From contig CBDFHC010000002.1 in the NCBI GenBank assembly GCA_965247585.1, forward strand, positions 62,001 through 126,000: a stretch of DNA of 64,000 nt, written 5' to 3'. The stretch is from CBDFHC01 sp965247585. Lineage in GTDB: Bacteria; Chloroflexota; Dehalococcoidia; Lucifugimonadales; GCA-2712585. The translations under genes were made by a program, and so were the position numbers. Shown here one piece after another: positions 1-8,872 of the stretch; position 1 is the stretch's first letter; each line of letters starts with the position of its first letter. The notes below the pieces were generated by a model that was not told the DNA's origin, ran no database searches, and worked only from the letters and a program-made list of their open reading frames with translations.

Positions 1-617
1 GGTACGGCAACCCGGTGCACACCATGCGCTGCGTTCGTGAGTTCGAGAACGCGGGGATTGCCGCGATCCACATCGAAGACCAGGTGTACCCGAAGCGGGC
101 GTCCTACCACAAAGGGCTGGAGCACATCACCCCGCTGGACGAGTTCCAGGCGAAGATCAGGTTCAGTCTCCAGGCGCGCCGGGACGCGGACTTTATCATT
201 ATTGGGCGGACGGATGCGTTTTCCGCGGTGGAGGGGTCGCCAGAGGAGGCGGTGCGGCGGGGAGAGGCGCTTAAGGATATGGGGGTGGACGCGATCTTCT
301 TTCGAGGGGCGACGAAGAGGGATGACCTGGCGTATTTTCGGAAGGAAGTGCCGGACATACCGCTGCTGGTGATCGGAGGGGTGGAAGATATTTCGGTGGA
401 AGAGTACGAGAGGCTAGGGTACCAGATTATCATTTACGCGATCACGCCAATTGTGTCTACGGTGGAGGCGTTGCGCCGCAACTACCAGGCGTTGAAGGAT
501 ACGGGGGTGACCGCGATTGACCCCAAGGAAATGGCGGGTTTGAGGCAAGGAGTGGAGGAGTTGATAAGCCTTCCCGAGTACTACCAAGTGGAGGCAGAAA
601 CCACCGAGCGAGGGTAA
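1..617 (+). CDS. PEP mutase / isocitrate lyase family protein (5' partial)
   Basis: C-terminal part of a TIM-barrel enzyme of the isocitrate lyase/phosphoenolpyruvate mutase superfamily. The frame is open from base 3, where it reads YGNP, the end of the usual metal-site loop DxDxGYGN, so the start lies outside the window. IEDQVYPKR is the conserved ExxxxPK region. In isocitrate and methylisocitrate lyases this is followed by the catalytic Cys (KRCGH or KKCGH). Here it reads KRASYH, so Cys is absent, which argues for a mutase, hydrolase or oxaloacetate-decarboxylase-like reaction on a 2-oxoacid rather than true isocitrate lysis. It lies 91 bp upstream of the dihydropyrimidinase-like gene and may be co-transcribed with it. 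The family call is firm; the substrate is unknown. Confidence 0.85.
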   Translation, partial: YGNPVHTMRCVREFENAGIAAIHIEDQVYPKRASYHKGLEHITPLDEFQAKIRFSLQARRDADFIIIGRTDAFSAVEGSPEEAVRRGEALKDMGVDAIFFRGATKRDDLAYFRKEVPDIPLLVIGGVEDISVEEYERLGYQIIIYAITPIVSTVEALRRNYQALKDTGVTAIDPKEMAGLRQGVEELISLPEYYQVEAETTERG

Positions 618-708
618 GAGAGAAGCGTGGATGGCCGGACCGGGAGCGAGAGTATATAGGCCGGTTTGGCCTCGTATGGAGCCCAAAGGTATAAGGAGGC
701 AAGGAATA

Positions 709-2157
709 GTGGATACGATAATTAAGGGCGGGAAAGTTGTAACGCCGGCGGGCGCGGGAGACTGGGAGGTTGGGATAGAGGGGGAGAAGATTGTGGCTGT
801 GACGCTGCCGGGAGTGCTTTCCAGCGAAGGGGTGAAGGTGATTGACGCCACCGGCAAGATAGTGGTGCCCGGCGGGGTTGAGGCGCACGCGCACGCCGCA
901 GCGAACGTGCAGCCTGGCGCGCCGGAGCTGGTGGCGGGAACGCCCAACGCCGGACCGGCGGTGCATTCGATAGGGGCCATCTGGGGCGGGACCACCACGG
1001 TGGTGGACTTCGCGCCGGCGCCGAACGATGGAGACCTGGCCGCGGGGATACATAGCTACCTGGAGCCGTGGAAGGGCAACGCGTACACGGACTACTCGGC
1101 CCACGCTATTTTCACCAGCAAGAACACGCCGGACTCGATTGCCCGCTTCGGGGAGCTGGTATCAGCAGGTTTCCCTAGCGTGAAGATATTCACCACGGAC
1201 ATAAGGCCCCCGGAGGCGAGGGGGTTGACGTTGACACCGGTGGGCCGAATCGACACGGGGCGGCTGGACGACCTGATGCGGCAGATTTCGCGGCACGGGG
1301 GCGTGCTGGCGGTGCACGGGGAAGACGATGAGCTGGTGATGTACAACTATCTGATGGCAAAGCAGCGGGGCCAGTGGGAGTGGTACAACGCGAATCTGAT
1401 CCACTCAAAGACGGTGGAGCACCTGGCGTTCCGGCACGTGGTACACCTGGCGGAGCGTACGGGCGCCGGGACGTACTTCGTTCACGTGACGGGCAACGAC
1501 GGGATGAACGCCATTGCGGAGGCGCGGAGCCGGGGGTTGCCTGTGTATGGAGAGGTGCTTACGCTGGCGCTTTCGTTCAACGCCGAGAATTACAAGGAAG
1601 CGGACGGTATGAAGTACCACACCTATCCTTCGCTGAAGTACGAAGAGGACCGGCAGGACCTTTGGAGCGGGCTGATGCGGCATGACCTTTCGTTCACCGC
1701 CACGGACAGCAGCTTCACGACATACATCGACAAGACGGCGGGGAAGAACGTGATGGATATGAGGGGTGGAAACGCGGGAATTGAGATTCGGATGGGCGTG
1801 AACTATGTTGACGCGGTGGTGAAGCGGGGAATGTCACTTGAGCGGTTCGCCGATGTGACGTCCAGCAACCCGGCCAAGCTGCTGGGCTTTTACCCCAGGA
1901 AGGGGGCGATTGCGGTGGGCAGTGACGCGGATATCACGATCATTGACCCGGAGGTCAAGAAGAAGCTGACCAACGATGACTTGCACGTGAGAGACTATAG
2001 CGCCTGGGATGGGTGGGACGTGCAGGGGTGGCCCACCACGGTGATGCTGAGGGGGACGGTGATGGTGGATAACGGCAAGCTGTTGGGGAGCCCGGACCAC
2101 GGGCAGCTAATTCCCCGGAAGGTGGAGCAGTCCGTGATTCAGAAGCCGGCGTTCTAG
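709..2157 (+). CDS. Dihydropyrimidinase / D-hydantoinase-like cyclic amidohydrolase
   Basis: Metal-dependent cyclic amide hydrolase of about 482 residues, close to the family norm (450-500). I chose the GTG start at 709 because AAGGAGG lies 9 bases upstream and the protein then opens with the typical hydantoinase strand DTIIKGGKVV. The binuclear metal site is visible: HAH at residues 60-62, the lysine expected to be carbamylated at 159 (SVKIF), His203, His259 and Asp333 (ATDSS). The family opens hydantoin, dihydropyrimidine or allantoin rings in the cytoplasm. A GatC-like peptide and an amidase follow, which suggests stepwise hydrolysis of a cyclic amide and its product. The exact ring substrate cannot be read from sequence. 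Confidence 0.88.
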   Translation: MDTIIKGGKVVTPAGAGDWEVGIEGEKIVAVTLPGVLSSEGVKVIDATGKIVVPGGVEAHAHAAANVQPGAPELVAGTPNAGPAVHSIGAIWGGTTTVVDFAPAPNDGDLAAGIHSYLEPWKGNAYTDYSAHAIFTSKNTPDSIARFGELVSAGFPSVKIFTTDIRPPEARGLTLTPVGRIDTGRLDDLMRQISRHGGVLAVHGEDDELVMYNYLMAKQRGQWEWYNANLIHSKTVEHLAFRHVVHLAERTGAGTYFVHVTGNDGMNAIAEARSRGLPVYGEVLTLALSFNAENYKEADGMKYHTYPSLKYEEDRQDLWSGLMRHDLSFTATDSSFTTYIDKTAGKNVMDMRGGNAGIEIRMGVNYVDAVVKRGMSLERFADVTSSNPAKLLGFYPRKGAIAVGSDADITIIDPEVKKKLTNDDLHVRDYSAWDGWDVQGWPTTVMLRGTVMVDNGKLLGSPDHGQLIPRKVEQSVIQKPAF

Positions 2158-2213
2158 GTGGCGGATGGCGGGCGCATGGAGACGGGTCGAGTTGGTTAAC
2201 ACCGGAGGAAGAT

Positions 2214-2399
2214 ATGGCAGACTTGAATCAGAAAGAGATACAGTCGTTGGGCCGGGCGGTGGGGCTGGATATCCAGGAGCCGGACCTGACCGAGGTGATG
2301 CACAGCCTGAACGCGATGCTTGAGGCCTTGGACAATATCAACCCGCCGGGGTTGGAGAAGGTGGAGCCGTTGCCGATTATCCTGCCGCCGCAGGATTAG
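2214..2399 (+). CDS. GatC-like / AtzG-like small amidase partner
   Basis: A 61-residue protein, shorter than true GatC (about 95), with the GatC-type pattern of two helices followed by a PLP-containing tail (VEPLPIILPP). A strong GGAGGAAG ribosome site precedes the ATG. It sits 63 bp before an amidase. The same arrangement recurs at 37142-38747 with a clearly related peptide; both share LGR, GL-I and GL-VEPLPI. Short DUF4089/AtzG proteins that wrap an AtzE-type amidase are the closest known analogy. I infer a structural subunit of the downstream amidase rather than part of a tRNA amidotransferase, since no gatB is present. Confidence 0.75.
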   Translation: MADLNQKEIQSLGRAVGLDIQEPDLTEVMHSLNAMLEALDNINPPGLEKVEPLPIILPPQD

Positions 2400-2462
2400 G
2401 GTGGCTAAGATGGCCCGGCGAGGCTGTGCTGAATCAGATGTCCACGGAAAGGGGATGCGGCT

Positions 2463-3869
2463 ATGAACAGGTCTGAGATTCCCTATTTTTCCACGGCGGA
2501 GTTGTCCCGCTTGATTGAGGCGAAAGAGCTATCCCCGGTGGAGGCCACGGAGGCGTACCTGGACCGTATTGATGGGCTGGACTTTCAGTACAACGCATAT
2601 CTGACGGTGTGCCGTGACGAGGCGATGGCGGCGGCACGGGAGGCGGAGGCGGAGATAGCCGGGGGGAACTATCGAGGGCCGATGCACGGCGTTCCGGTGG
2701 CGGTGAAAGACCAGTTCTGGACCAAGGGAATACGGTCCACGGGGGCTTCCCGCATTCTGATGGACTTTGTGCCGGACGAGGACGCCACCGTGGTAACGAA
2801 TCTGAAAAATGCGGGCGCGGTGCTGTTGGGAAAGACCAACATGACTGAGTTCGCGATAACGGGGTTTTCGCACCGGTTCAGCACGCCGAGGAACCCGTGG
2901 GACGTGAACATGTACGTTGGGGGTTCCAGCAGCGGGTCCGGGGCGGCCACGGCGGCATTTCTCTGCGCGACGTCTTTGGGGGAGGACACGGGTGGGTCGA
3001 TCCGGTTCCCGGCGACGTGGTGCGGCCTGGCGGGACACCGGCCAACGTGGGGTCTGGTGAGCCGTCACGGCGTAATGCCGGGGGTCTGGTCGATGGACAC
3101 GGTGGGGCCTATCTCGCGGACGGTGGAGGACGCGGCCATAACCCTGAGCGCCATTGCCGGGCACGAGCCGCGGGACCCGTACAGCAGCAACGCGCCGGTG
3201 CCGGACTACCGGAGCGCGCTAACGGGTGATGTAAGAGGTCTGCGGGTAGGGGTTATCAGTGAGCAGATGAACAGCGAGTTGGTGGAGCAGGAAACGCGCG
3301 ACGCGGTCCTAAAAGCCATAGCTGTGGTGGGGGAGTTGGGGGCCACGGTGGAGGAGGTGTCGCTGCCGCTGAGTAGCTACGCGGCGGCAATATCCGGGGT
3401 GCTGCTGGCGGTGGAGCCGGCGGCTAACCACCGCGAATGGATCCGGGAGCGGAAAGGCGAGTACGGCCACGATAACCGGATAGGGCTGCTAACCGGGAGC
3501 ATTGTGCCGGCGCAGACCTATTACAAGGCGCAGCGGCTGCGGAGCATGCTGCGGCAGCAGGTGCACGAAGCGTTGGAGCGGTACGACGTGCTGGTGCTGC
3601 CAACCTCCGGGAAAACGGCGCAGCCGGTGACGGAGGACCCGCCGATAACCAGTAAGGCGACGGCGGGGAGGCTGCCGTATCTACTGACGCGCATTTTCAA
3701 CCTGTCCAGCGCGCCGGCGGTGACGGTGCCGTGCGGTTTTGACTCCAAGGGGTTGCCCATTGGACTTCAGATTGGCGGGCGGCCCGGGGACGATGCCACG
3801 GTGCTGAGGGTTGCCCATGCGTACGAGCAGAGCACGCCATGGCACACGATGAGGCCACCTTTCGCGTGA
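2463..3869 (+). CDS. Amidase signature family hydrolase
   Basis: Amidase of 468 residues, the usual length for the GatA/AtzE branch. The Ser-cisSer-Lys triad is visible: Lys82 in VAVKD, Ser155/156 in GGSSSGSG and nucleophile Ser179 in DTGGSIR. The family hydrolyses carboxamides in the cytoplasm. It follows a dihydropyrimidinase-like enzyme and its own GatC-like peptide, so it may act on a ring-opened amide or biuret-like product; this is inference from order. Start ATG 2463, with a GGAAAGGGG ribosome-site candidate upstream. A paralogue with the same partner lies at 37142-38557 and shares long blocks such as GPMHGVPVAVKDQ, so the two pairs descend from a common unit. Confidence 0.9.
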   Translation: MNRSEIPYFSTAELSRLIEAKELSPVEATEAYLDRIDGLDFQYNAYLTVCRDEAMAAAREAEAEIAGGNYRGPMHGVPVAVKDQFWTKGIRSTGASRILMDFVPDEDATVVTNLKNAGAVLLGKTNMTEFAITGFSHRFSTPRNPWDVNMYVGGSSSGSGAATAAFLCATSLGEDTGGSIRFPATWCGLAGHRPTWGLVSRHGVMPGVWSMDTVGPISRTVEDAAITLSAIAGHEPRDPYSSNAPVPDYRSALTGDVRGLRVGVISEQMNSELVEQETRDAVLKAIAVVGELGATVEEVSLPLSSYAAAISGVLLAVEPAANHREWIRERKGEYGHDNRIGLLTGSIVPAQTYYKAQRLRSMLRQQVHEALERYDVLVLPTSGKTAQPVTEDPPITSKATAGRLPYLLTRIFNLSSAPAVTVPCGFDSKGLPIGLQIGGRPGDDATVLRVAHAYEQSTPWHTMRPPFA

Positions 3870-3891
3870 GGGCGACTGTACATGCTCGTGG

Positions 3892-4410
3892 ATGGAGCTA
3901 GCCGCTAAGATGGTGGAGGCAGCCGAGGACGCCGCCAAGAAGGTGGTGGAGGCGCTGGAAGCGCTGGGCATAGCTTACGAGTTGTTGGACTGCGACCCGG
4001 ACTTCGCGGACACCGCGGCATTTTGCCAGCGGTACGGCTATCCGCCGGAGAACTCAGGCAACACGATCATTGTAGGATCGCGTCGAGAGCCGAAGCAGTA
4101 CTCGGCCTGCGTGGTGCAGGCGTCGCGAAGGCTAGACGTCAACAAGACGGTACGTCGGCTGATGGGCGTGCGGAGGCTGTCGTTCGCCACGGCGGAGGAG
4201 ACCCAGGCGCTGACGGGGATGGCGATAGGCGGGGTGACGGCCTTCAACCTGCCGGAGGGGCTGCCGCTATACATAGACGGGGAACTGATGGCGGCGGAGT
4301 ACGTTATCCTGGGGTCAGGAAGCCGGTCGTCCAAGGTTAAGGTGTCTCCTGGGGTGCTGCGGGCGCTGCCGGGAGCCACGGTGGTGCCGGACCTATCGAT
4401 GCCGGGCTAG
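3892..4410 (+). CDS. YbaK/ProX-type aminoacyl-tRNA deacylase domain protein
   Basis: A 172-residue single-domain protein of the YbaK/aminoacyl-tRNA editing fold. Family-typical features are the N-terminal helix with ALGIAYELLDCDPD, a central KTVRRLMGVRRLSFAT segment (family pattern: K-R-hydrophobic-G-KKVSFA), the glycine-rich GMAIGGVTAFNLPEGLPLYID and the terminal GSGSRSSKVKVSP. Members clear mischarged Cys- or Ala-tRNA(Pro); many environmental homologues have unknown specificity. It starts 22 bp after the amidase stop and ends the leftward gene run on the plus strand. ATG 3892 has only a weak upstream ribosome site (GCTCGTGG), and a start at the internal ATG 3910 is possible. Confidence 0.85.
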   Translation: MELAAKMVEAAEDAAKKVVEALEALGIAYELLDCDPDFADTAAFCQRYGYPPENSGNTIIVGSRREPKQYSACVVQASRRLDVNKTVRRLMGVRRLSFATAEETQALTGMAIGGVTAFNLPEGLPLYIDGELMAAEYVILGSGSRSSKVKVSPGVLRALPGATVVPDLSMPG

Positions 4411-4430
4411 GTAAAGGGACTGGCGGGGAG

Positions 4431-4751
4431 CTATCGGACCACGGACTTGGCGGTGGGCTCCATCCTGGTGACGACGATCTTATCTCTAAACAGCATGTCC
4501 GGGATTTTGGGGGCGATTTCGTTCTTCCAATGGTCGCTCTCGTAGACGTCCTTGTATAGCCTCTCGCGGTCGGACTCGCTGTCGAAGCGGCGAATCCAGA
4601 CGTATAGGTCGTCTTCCTCCTGGCCGACGAAGCTGCCGGAAATCACCATTCCCTGGGCCACCTGAAAGGGGATGATGACCTCTTCCATGTACTTGACCCA
4701 GTTTTCCCGCTGGCCGGGGCGGGTGCGGTATTGGCGCAATTCAAAAAACAT
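4431..4751 (-). CDS. NIPSNAP family protein
   Basis: A 106-residue protein with the dimeric alpha/beta-barrel (NIPSNAP) pattern: MFFELRQYRTRPGQRENWVKYMEE at the start and the aromatic strand DLYVWIRRFDSESDRERLYK in the middle. Reading on the minus strand, AGGGAGG lies just before the ATG at 4751, a strong ribosome site. NIPSNAP proteins form ferredoxin-like dimers; no general enzymatic role is established, though some bind small hydrophobic or acyl compounds. The gene converges on the YbaK-like gene (21 bp between stops) and is divergent from the MFS transporter across a repeat-bearing gap. Function unknown. Confidence 0.88.
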   Translation of the reverse strand: MFFELRQYRTRPGQRENWVKYMEEVIIPFQVAQGMVISGSFVGQEEDDLYVWIRRFDSESDRERLYKDVYESDHWKNEIAPKIPDMLFRDKIVVTRMEPTAKSVVR

Positions 4752-4849
4752 CTTTTCCTCCCTGGTCGGCGGGAGTATATCATGCGTGGTGGCTGTTACC
4801 GTGGATTGATGGTGTCTGTAGATGGGACGAGTCAGCTATGGCGATGGGT

Positions 4850-4995
4850 GTTGCCACAGAGGGTTGCGAATCACAGGTTTGTGGTTCCCACCATCCCGCC
4901 CAGGAAGGTTAGTAAAGAATATCTTGAGGGACACCCTCAGACTCCCGCCAGAATGGGCTAGCCCCCTCTGGACTCCCCCGAGGGGCTTATTGAGC
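4850..4995. repeat. Dispersed intergenic repeat, copy 1
   Basis: A truncated copy of the noncoding repeat family that recurs in many gaps of this window. It holds the block ending in GGTTCCCACC-type sequence, CCCAGGAAGGTT, the hairpin TTGAGGG-ACA-CCCTCAG (4924-4940), ACTCCCGCCAG, and a closing GCCCCCTCTGGACTCCCCC. It occupies the gap between divergent NIPSNAP and MFS genes. Nothing else is evident in 4752-5022 apart from a weak GAGGG ribosome site before the MFS start. Confidence 0.85.
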
Positions 4996-5022
4996 GGATG
5001 AATACAAACTCGGCGAGGGCGA

Positions 5023-6330
5023 TTGGGTAGGCTAAACGCCGCGCTAGGCTGGCGGCCGCCGGTCCCGTTTTACTATGGCTGGCTCATCATGGGAATGGCG
5101 GCGGTGGGGACGTTTGCCGGCACGGGGCTCTCCCAGGTGGTGATAGGGGGTATTCAGGACTTCATCCTGGATGATACGGGGTGGAACCGGAGGTCTTTGG
5201 CGCTGGCGGTAACCGCCGGTACGTGGCTATCCGGGCTGATAGGGCCGCTGATGGGCCTCCTGGCGGACCGGTTAGGGCCGAGATGGCTGATGCCCATGGG
5301 CGCGGCGCTGGTGGGGGTGGCTTTCTTTATCCTGGCGGGAGCTCACAACTTCGGGCTCTTTTTCGGCGTGTACGTGGTGGGGAGGAGTATCAGCAACACG
5401 ACGCTGATAGGGATAGTTCCCAGGACAGCGGCGGTGAATTTCTTCCGGCGCCGGAGAAATATAGCCCTGGCGATAACATCCACGTTTCGGCCGGTGAGCA
5501 GCGCGATTAACATTCAGGTGGTGTCGCTGTTCGTGGTGTTCGCGGGATGGCGCGCGGCCTACTGGTTCCTAGGAATCGTGAGCCTGTCGCTGATAGTACC
5601 GCTGGCGGTGGTGATGCGGAGACGGCCGGAGGACATAGGGCTGCTGCCCGACGGGGCAGTTGAGGGGGAGGAAGGACGGCGTCCCGGCGGTGGGGAACGA
5701 GGCGCGCCTAGAAGCGGCGGAGCGGCGGCGGAGGTTAGCTGGTCCGCAGGCAGGGCAATTCGAACCAGCACCTTCTGGCTGATCGGGATGTCAGTGGTGT
5801 TTGGTATTTTGGCGTCGTCAACGCTGAGCTTCAGCATGGTGCCGTATCTTCGGAATGAAGTGGGCATCTCCACGGCCCAGGCCACAGGGGTGCTGAGCCT
5901 GAGCACGTTTCTGGCGCTAGTAGTGGTGGGATGGGGCTACGCAGCGGACCGGGTGACGCCCCGGCTGCTGCTGTTGATGGCGCTGCCCGCAGCGACGGTG
6001 ATGACGCTGTTTCTGCTGGCGGTGGACTCACTGGTTATGGCGTATGTATTCGGAGTTATCTGGGGGGGCTTCGCCGGGGCGCTGGGGGTGCTGGAGCAGA
6101 TGCTGCTGGCGCGGTACTTTGGGCGAGGGTCTTACGGTGCGATCACGGGGGCGATGGCGCCGATGCAGATGGTGGCGCTGGGACTGGGGCCGACGCTAGC
6201 GGCGGTACTGAGCGAGGCGACGGGGGGCTACACGGTGCAGTTCGTGATGGTGGCGGCGCTGTATCTGGCGGCGGGGGTGATGATATACCTGGCGAAACCG
6301 CCGTCACCGGCGGAGGCAGCGCGACGCTAG
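5023..6330 (+). CDS. MFS transporter (monocarboxylate/OFA-like)
   Basis: A 435-residue integral membrane protein with about 12 hydrophobic segments in two halves joined by a charged cytoplasmic loop (around residues 205-245, rich in Gly, Glu and Arg). The loop LLADRLGPRWLMP between segments 2 and 3 matches the MFS signature G-xxx-DR-GRR, with a weaker repeat YAADRVTPRLLL in the second half. The opening PPVPFYYGWLIMGMAAVGTF is typical of oxalate/formate or monocarboxylate-type MFS proteins. The TTG start at 5023 has GAGGG 4 bases upstream. The stop overlaps the convergent PIG-L gene in a shared CTAG. It probably imports or exports a small carboxylate; the substrate is not inferable. Confidence 0.88.
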   Translation: MGRLNAALGWRPPVPFYYGWLIMGMAAVGTFAGTGLSQVVIGGIQDFILDDTGWNRRSLALAVTAGTWLSGLIGPLMGLLADRLGPRWLMPMGAALVGVAFFILAGAHNFGLFFGVYVVGRSISNTTLIGIVPRTAAVNFFRRRRNIALAITSTFRPVSSAINIQVVSLFVVFAGWRAAYWFLGIVSLSLIVPLAVVMRRRPEDIGLLPDGAVEGEEGRRPGGGERGAPRSGGAAAEVSWSAGRAIRTSTFWLIGMSVVFGILASSTLSFSMVPYLRNEVGISTAQATGVLSLSTFLALVVVGWGYAADRVTPRLLLLMALPAATVMTLFLLAVDSLVMAYVFGVIWGGFAGALGVLEQMLLARYFGRGSYGAITGAMAPMQMVALGLGPTLAAVLSEATGGYTVQFVMVAALYLAAGVMIYLAKPPSPAEAARR

Positions 6331-7055
6331 ATTTGAAGCACCTCGAAGGCCACGGCGTAGTCGACGCCCAGGGCTTCGCCGCTAACGGAGGCGTTCCAGC
6401 GCAGCATTTCGTCCGGGTCCACCTGCTGCGAAAGATTTTTCAAGTAGACGGCGTGTTTTCGCAAGGACTCGACGCCTTTGTCCATAAAAGCGGTGACGTC
6501 CACGGCGTGAGTGGGCGACGGAGAGCCGGTGACGAAGACCATTTTGACGCCGTCCCAGGGTTGATGACCCTCGTCCAGAAGCTCAGGGAAGATCCAGCGG
6601 TTGCCGGCGTCCCGGGCGGCGTCAAGGACCGCCAGGCCAGCCCAGCGGTGGTCCGCCATGTTGAGACGAACGCCGCCGTAGGTGAGGTGATGGCTCCCGC
6701 TGATGATGACGTCGGGCCGGTGCTTGCGGATAGCTCGGGCGATGTCACGGCGGAGGGGAAGGCCATACTCAAGGACACCGTCCCGGTAGTCAAGGAAATC
6801 AACGGTATGGACACCGACGACGGCGGCGCTCTCGACCTCTTCACGTTCCCGCAGCGGCGCGACCTGGTCCGGGGGCATTGAATCGATGCCAGCCTCGCCT
6901 CGGGTCAGCAGCAGATAGGCGACTTCCTTCCCCTGGGAGGTCCAGCGGGCCACCGCGCTGGCGGCGCCGTACTCCATGTCGTCTGGGTGGGCCGCTATGG
7001 CCAGAGCCTTGTTCCAGCTTTCGGGTAGGGGTTGAAGCCGTTTCTGTTGAGCCAA
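6327..7055 (-). CDS. PIG-L family deacetylase (LmbE-like)
   Basis: A 242-residue zinc-dependent N-acyl hydrolase. The hallmark AHPDD motif lies at residues 22-26 (His23, Asp25/26 region) and is followed by LLLTRGEAG, and the third metal-site area by NMADHRWAGLAVLDAARDAGN. Family members deacetylate N-acetylglucosaminyl conjugates (GlcNAc-PI, mycothiol and bacillithiol precursors) or detoxify small amides. No thiol-biosynthesis genes are nearby, so the substrate is unknown. The stop codon overlaps the convergent MFS stop. ATG 7055 has GAGGAGCA upstream on the minus strand, an acceptable ribosome site. Confidence 0.88.
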   Translation of the reverse strand: MAQQKRLQPLPESWNKALAIAAHPDDMEYGAASAVARWTSQGKEVAYLLLTRGEAGIDSMPPDQVAPLREREEVESAAVVGVHTVDFLDYRDGVLEYGLPLRRDIARAIRKHRPDVIISGSHHLTYGGVRLNMADHRWAGLAVLDAARDAGNRWIFPELLDEGHQPWDGVKMVFVTGSPSPTHAVDVTAFMDKGVESLRKHAVYLKNLSQQVDPDEMLRWNASVSGEALGVDYAVAFEVLQI

Positions 7056-7207
7056 TATTTGCTCCTCTGGTGGGATGGGCGTGAGCCTAAATGCCCTGGT
7101 TGGGCCGAGACATTTTTGCAGACGGGAGCCTCCGCCACAAGGCGGTAAGGATGATAGTTGCCTTTGATATACTCGAAAAGAGGGTAATGTGAACTTTCGA
7201 GGCGACG

Positions 7208-7846
7208 GTGAGTCCTAGAGAAGGTGAGCTGAGAATAGTGGTGGTGGCGGGCGACTCGCTGGCGCGGGCGGGGCTGGCCGCGCTGTTGGACGGGCGGCAA
7301 GGTTGCACGGTGGTGGGGCAGCTCAGTCACGAGGACGCATCCGCGAAGCAGGTAAACGTGTTCCGGCCCGAGGCGGTGGTGTGGGGCTTGGGCACTGAGT
7401 GGCAGGCGAACCTGAAAGGGCTGGCGGAGCTGACCGATGAAGGCGTTCCGGTGCTGGCGCTGACGGTAGATGGCGAAGGAGTCGCGGAGGTATGGCACCG
7501 AGGCGTACGGGGGCTGTTGACCCGCGACACGGACGCGGAGACGGTGGCCTCGGCGCTGAATGCGCTGGTGCGGGGTGTGGCGGTGCTGGACCCGGGGCTG
7601 TGGCCGCTGATTGCGTCGCAGGGAGAGGGCGGAATAGCGCGGCAGGACACCGGAATTACACCCAGGGAGCTAGAGGTGCTGGGGATTATGGCTGAGGGAG
7701 CTCCCAATAAGACGTTGGCGCTCCGGCTGGGTATCAGCGAGCACACGGTGAAGTTTCACGTGAACTCGATTATGGGCAAGCTGGGTGCACAGAGCCGCAC
7801 CGAGGCGGTGGTACTGGCCACCCGGTTAGGTCTTATTAGCCTTTAG
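7208..7846 (+). CDS. LuxR/NarL-type transcription regulator with degenerate receiver domain
   Basis: A 212-residue protein with response-regulator architecture: an N-terminal receiver-like alpha/beta domain (residues 8-125) and a C-terminal LuxR helix-turn-helix (about 148-212: TPRELEVLGIMAEGAPNKTLALRLGISEHTVKFHVNSIMGKLGAQSRTEAVVLA, here split across the domain). The receiver lacks the phospho-acceptor: where VVLMDLxMP is expected it reads AVVWGLGTE, and the acidic pocket (VVVAGDSLARAG) keeps only one Asp. It is therefore likely phosphorylation-independent or ligand-sensing. GTG start at 7208. No kinase is adjacent. It lies just upstream of two protease genes, which it may regulate; that link is inference. 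Confidence 0.88.
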   Translation: MSPREGELRIVVVAGDSLARAGLAALLDGRQGCTVVGQLSHEDASAKQVNVFRPEAVVWGLGTEWQANLKGLAELTDEGVPVLALTVDGEGVAEVWHRGVRGLLTRDTDAETVASALNALVRGVAVLDPGLWPLIASQGEGGIARQDTGITPRELEVLGIMAEGAPNKTLALRLGISEHTVKFHVNSIMGKLGAQSRTEAVVLATRLGLISL

Positions 7847-7972
7847 CCCCCACTTTTTTCCGGGTTGCTTTTAGTTCTTACGTGCGGTGCCGCCGGGCGA
7901 TATTCGAGCTAGTCTGTGAGTGCGGGTCTGATGAAATAGAAATTCCCGCGTTGATTGGACAAGGAGGAGAGT

Positions 7973-8872
7973 ATGTCTAACGTACTAACGGAGCTATCCG
8001 ACCAGATGGCGGACAGCGTGGCTGCCGCGGGGGCAGGAGTGGTGCGGGTAGAAGCGCGACGGCGGATACCGGCTACCGGGATAGTGTGGGGGGGAGACGG
8101 AGTCATTGTGACGTCGAATCACGGTGTGGAGCGAGACGACGGAATAACGGTTGGGCTGGACGGCGGAGAGGTAGGACCGGCGGAGTTGGTTGGCAGGGAC
8201 CCGATGACGGACGTGGCGGTGCTGAGGCGCCGGGGAGCCGGGATGTCACCGATAGAATGGGCGGGACCGGAGGAGATACGGGTGGGGCAGATGGCGCTGG
8301 CGTTGGGGCGGCCGGGGGGAAGCCTCTCGGCGACGCTGGGTGTAGTGAGCGTGGAGGGAAGGGAGTGGAGGACGCCGGGAGGGGGCCGGTTGGAGAGCTA
8401 CGTGAGGACGGACGCGGCCATGTTGCCGGGATTTTCCGGCGGTCCGCTAATGTCCGCGGGTGGAAAAGTAATTGGCTTGAACACTACCGGGCTGGTGCAC
8501 GGCGCATCAGTGACCATCCTCTTGACGGATATCCAGCGGGTGGTTGAGGCGCTGTTGGAGCATGGCCGAGTTCCGCGAGGGAGGCTGGGCGTGGCGGTGC
8601 AAGCGGTGAGGCTTCCGGAGGGTTTGTCTGAAAAGGCGGGTCAGGAGACGGGACTGCTAGCGATGTCAGTGGAGGCGGGGAGCCCGGCGGCGGAGGGCGG
8701 GTTACTACTGGGGGACACGCTGGTATCGCTGGAAGGCCAGAGTCTTCGCTTTCCGGACGAGCTTTTGGCGACGTTGGGCGGTGACCGGATAGGCCAGGAG
8801 GTTACCATCCGGCTGGTGAGGGGAGGAGCGTTGCAAGAGGTCCGGGTGCGGATTGGGGATAGTGGAGCATGA
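7973..8872 (+). CDS. Trypsin-like serine protease with C-terminal PDZ domain (HtrA-like), no signal peptide
   Basis: A 299-residue S1C-type protease. The ATG at 7973 is chosen for its strong AAGGAGGAGA ribosome site. The catalytic triad is visible as His50 (TSNHG), Asp80 (MTDVAVL) and Ser155 (GFSGGPL), and a PDZ domain follows from about residue 205 (GRLGVAVQ...GSPAAEGGLLLGDTLVSLEG). Unlike DegP/HtrA it has no signal peptide or membrane anchor, so it appears cytoplasmic; the N-terminus is a short amphipathic segment. Its last 4 bases overlap the start of a second protease (ATGA), implying translational coupling. It probably cleaves or holds misfolded or specific cytosolic proteins; substrates are unknown. 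Confidence 0.9.
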   Translation: MSNVLTELSDQMADSVAAAGAGVVRVEARRRIPATGIVWGGDGVIVTSNHGVERDDGITVGLDGGEVGPAELVGRDPMTDVAVLRRRGAGMSPIEWAGPEEIRVGQMALALGRPGGSLSATLGVVSVEGREWRTPGGGRLESYVRTDAAMLPGFSGGPLMSAGGKVIGLNTTGLVHGASVTILLTDIQRVVEALLEHGRVPRGRLGVAVQAVRLPEGLSEKAGQETGLLAMSVEAGSPAAEGGLLLGDTLVSLEGQSLRFPDELLATLGGDRIGQEVTIRLVRGGALQEVRVRIGDSGA

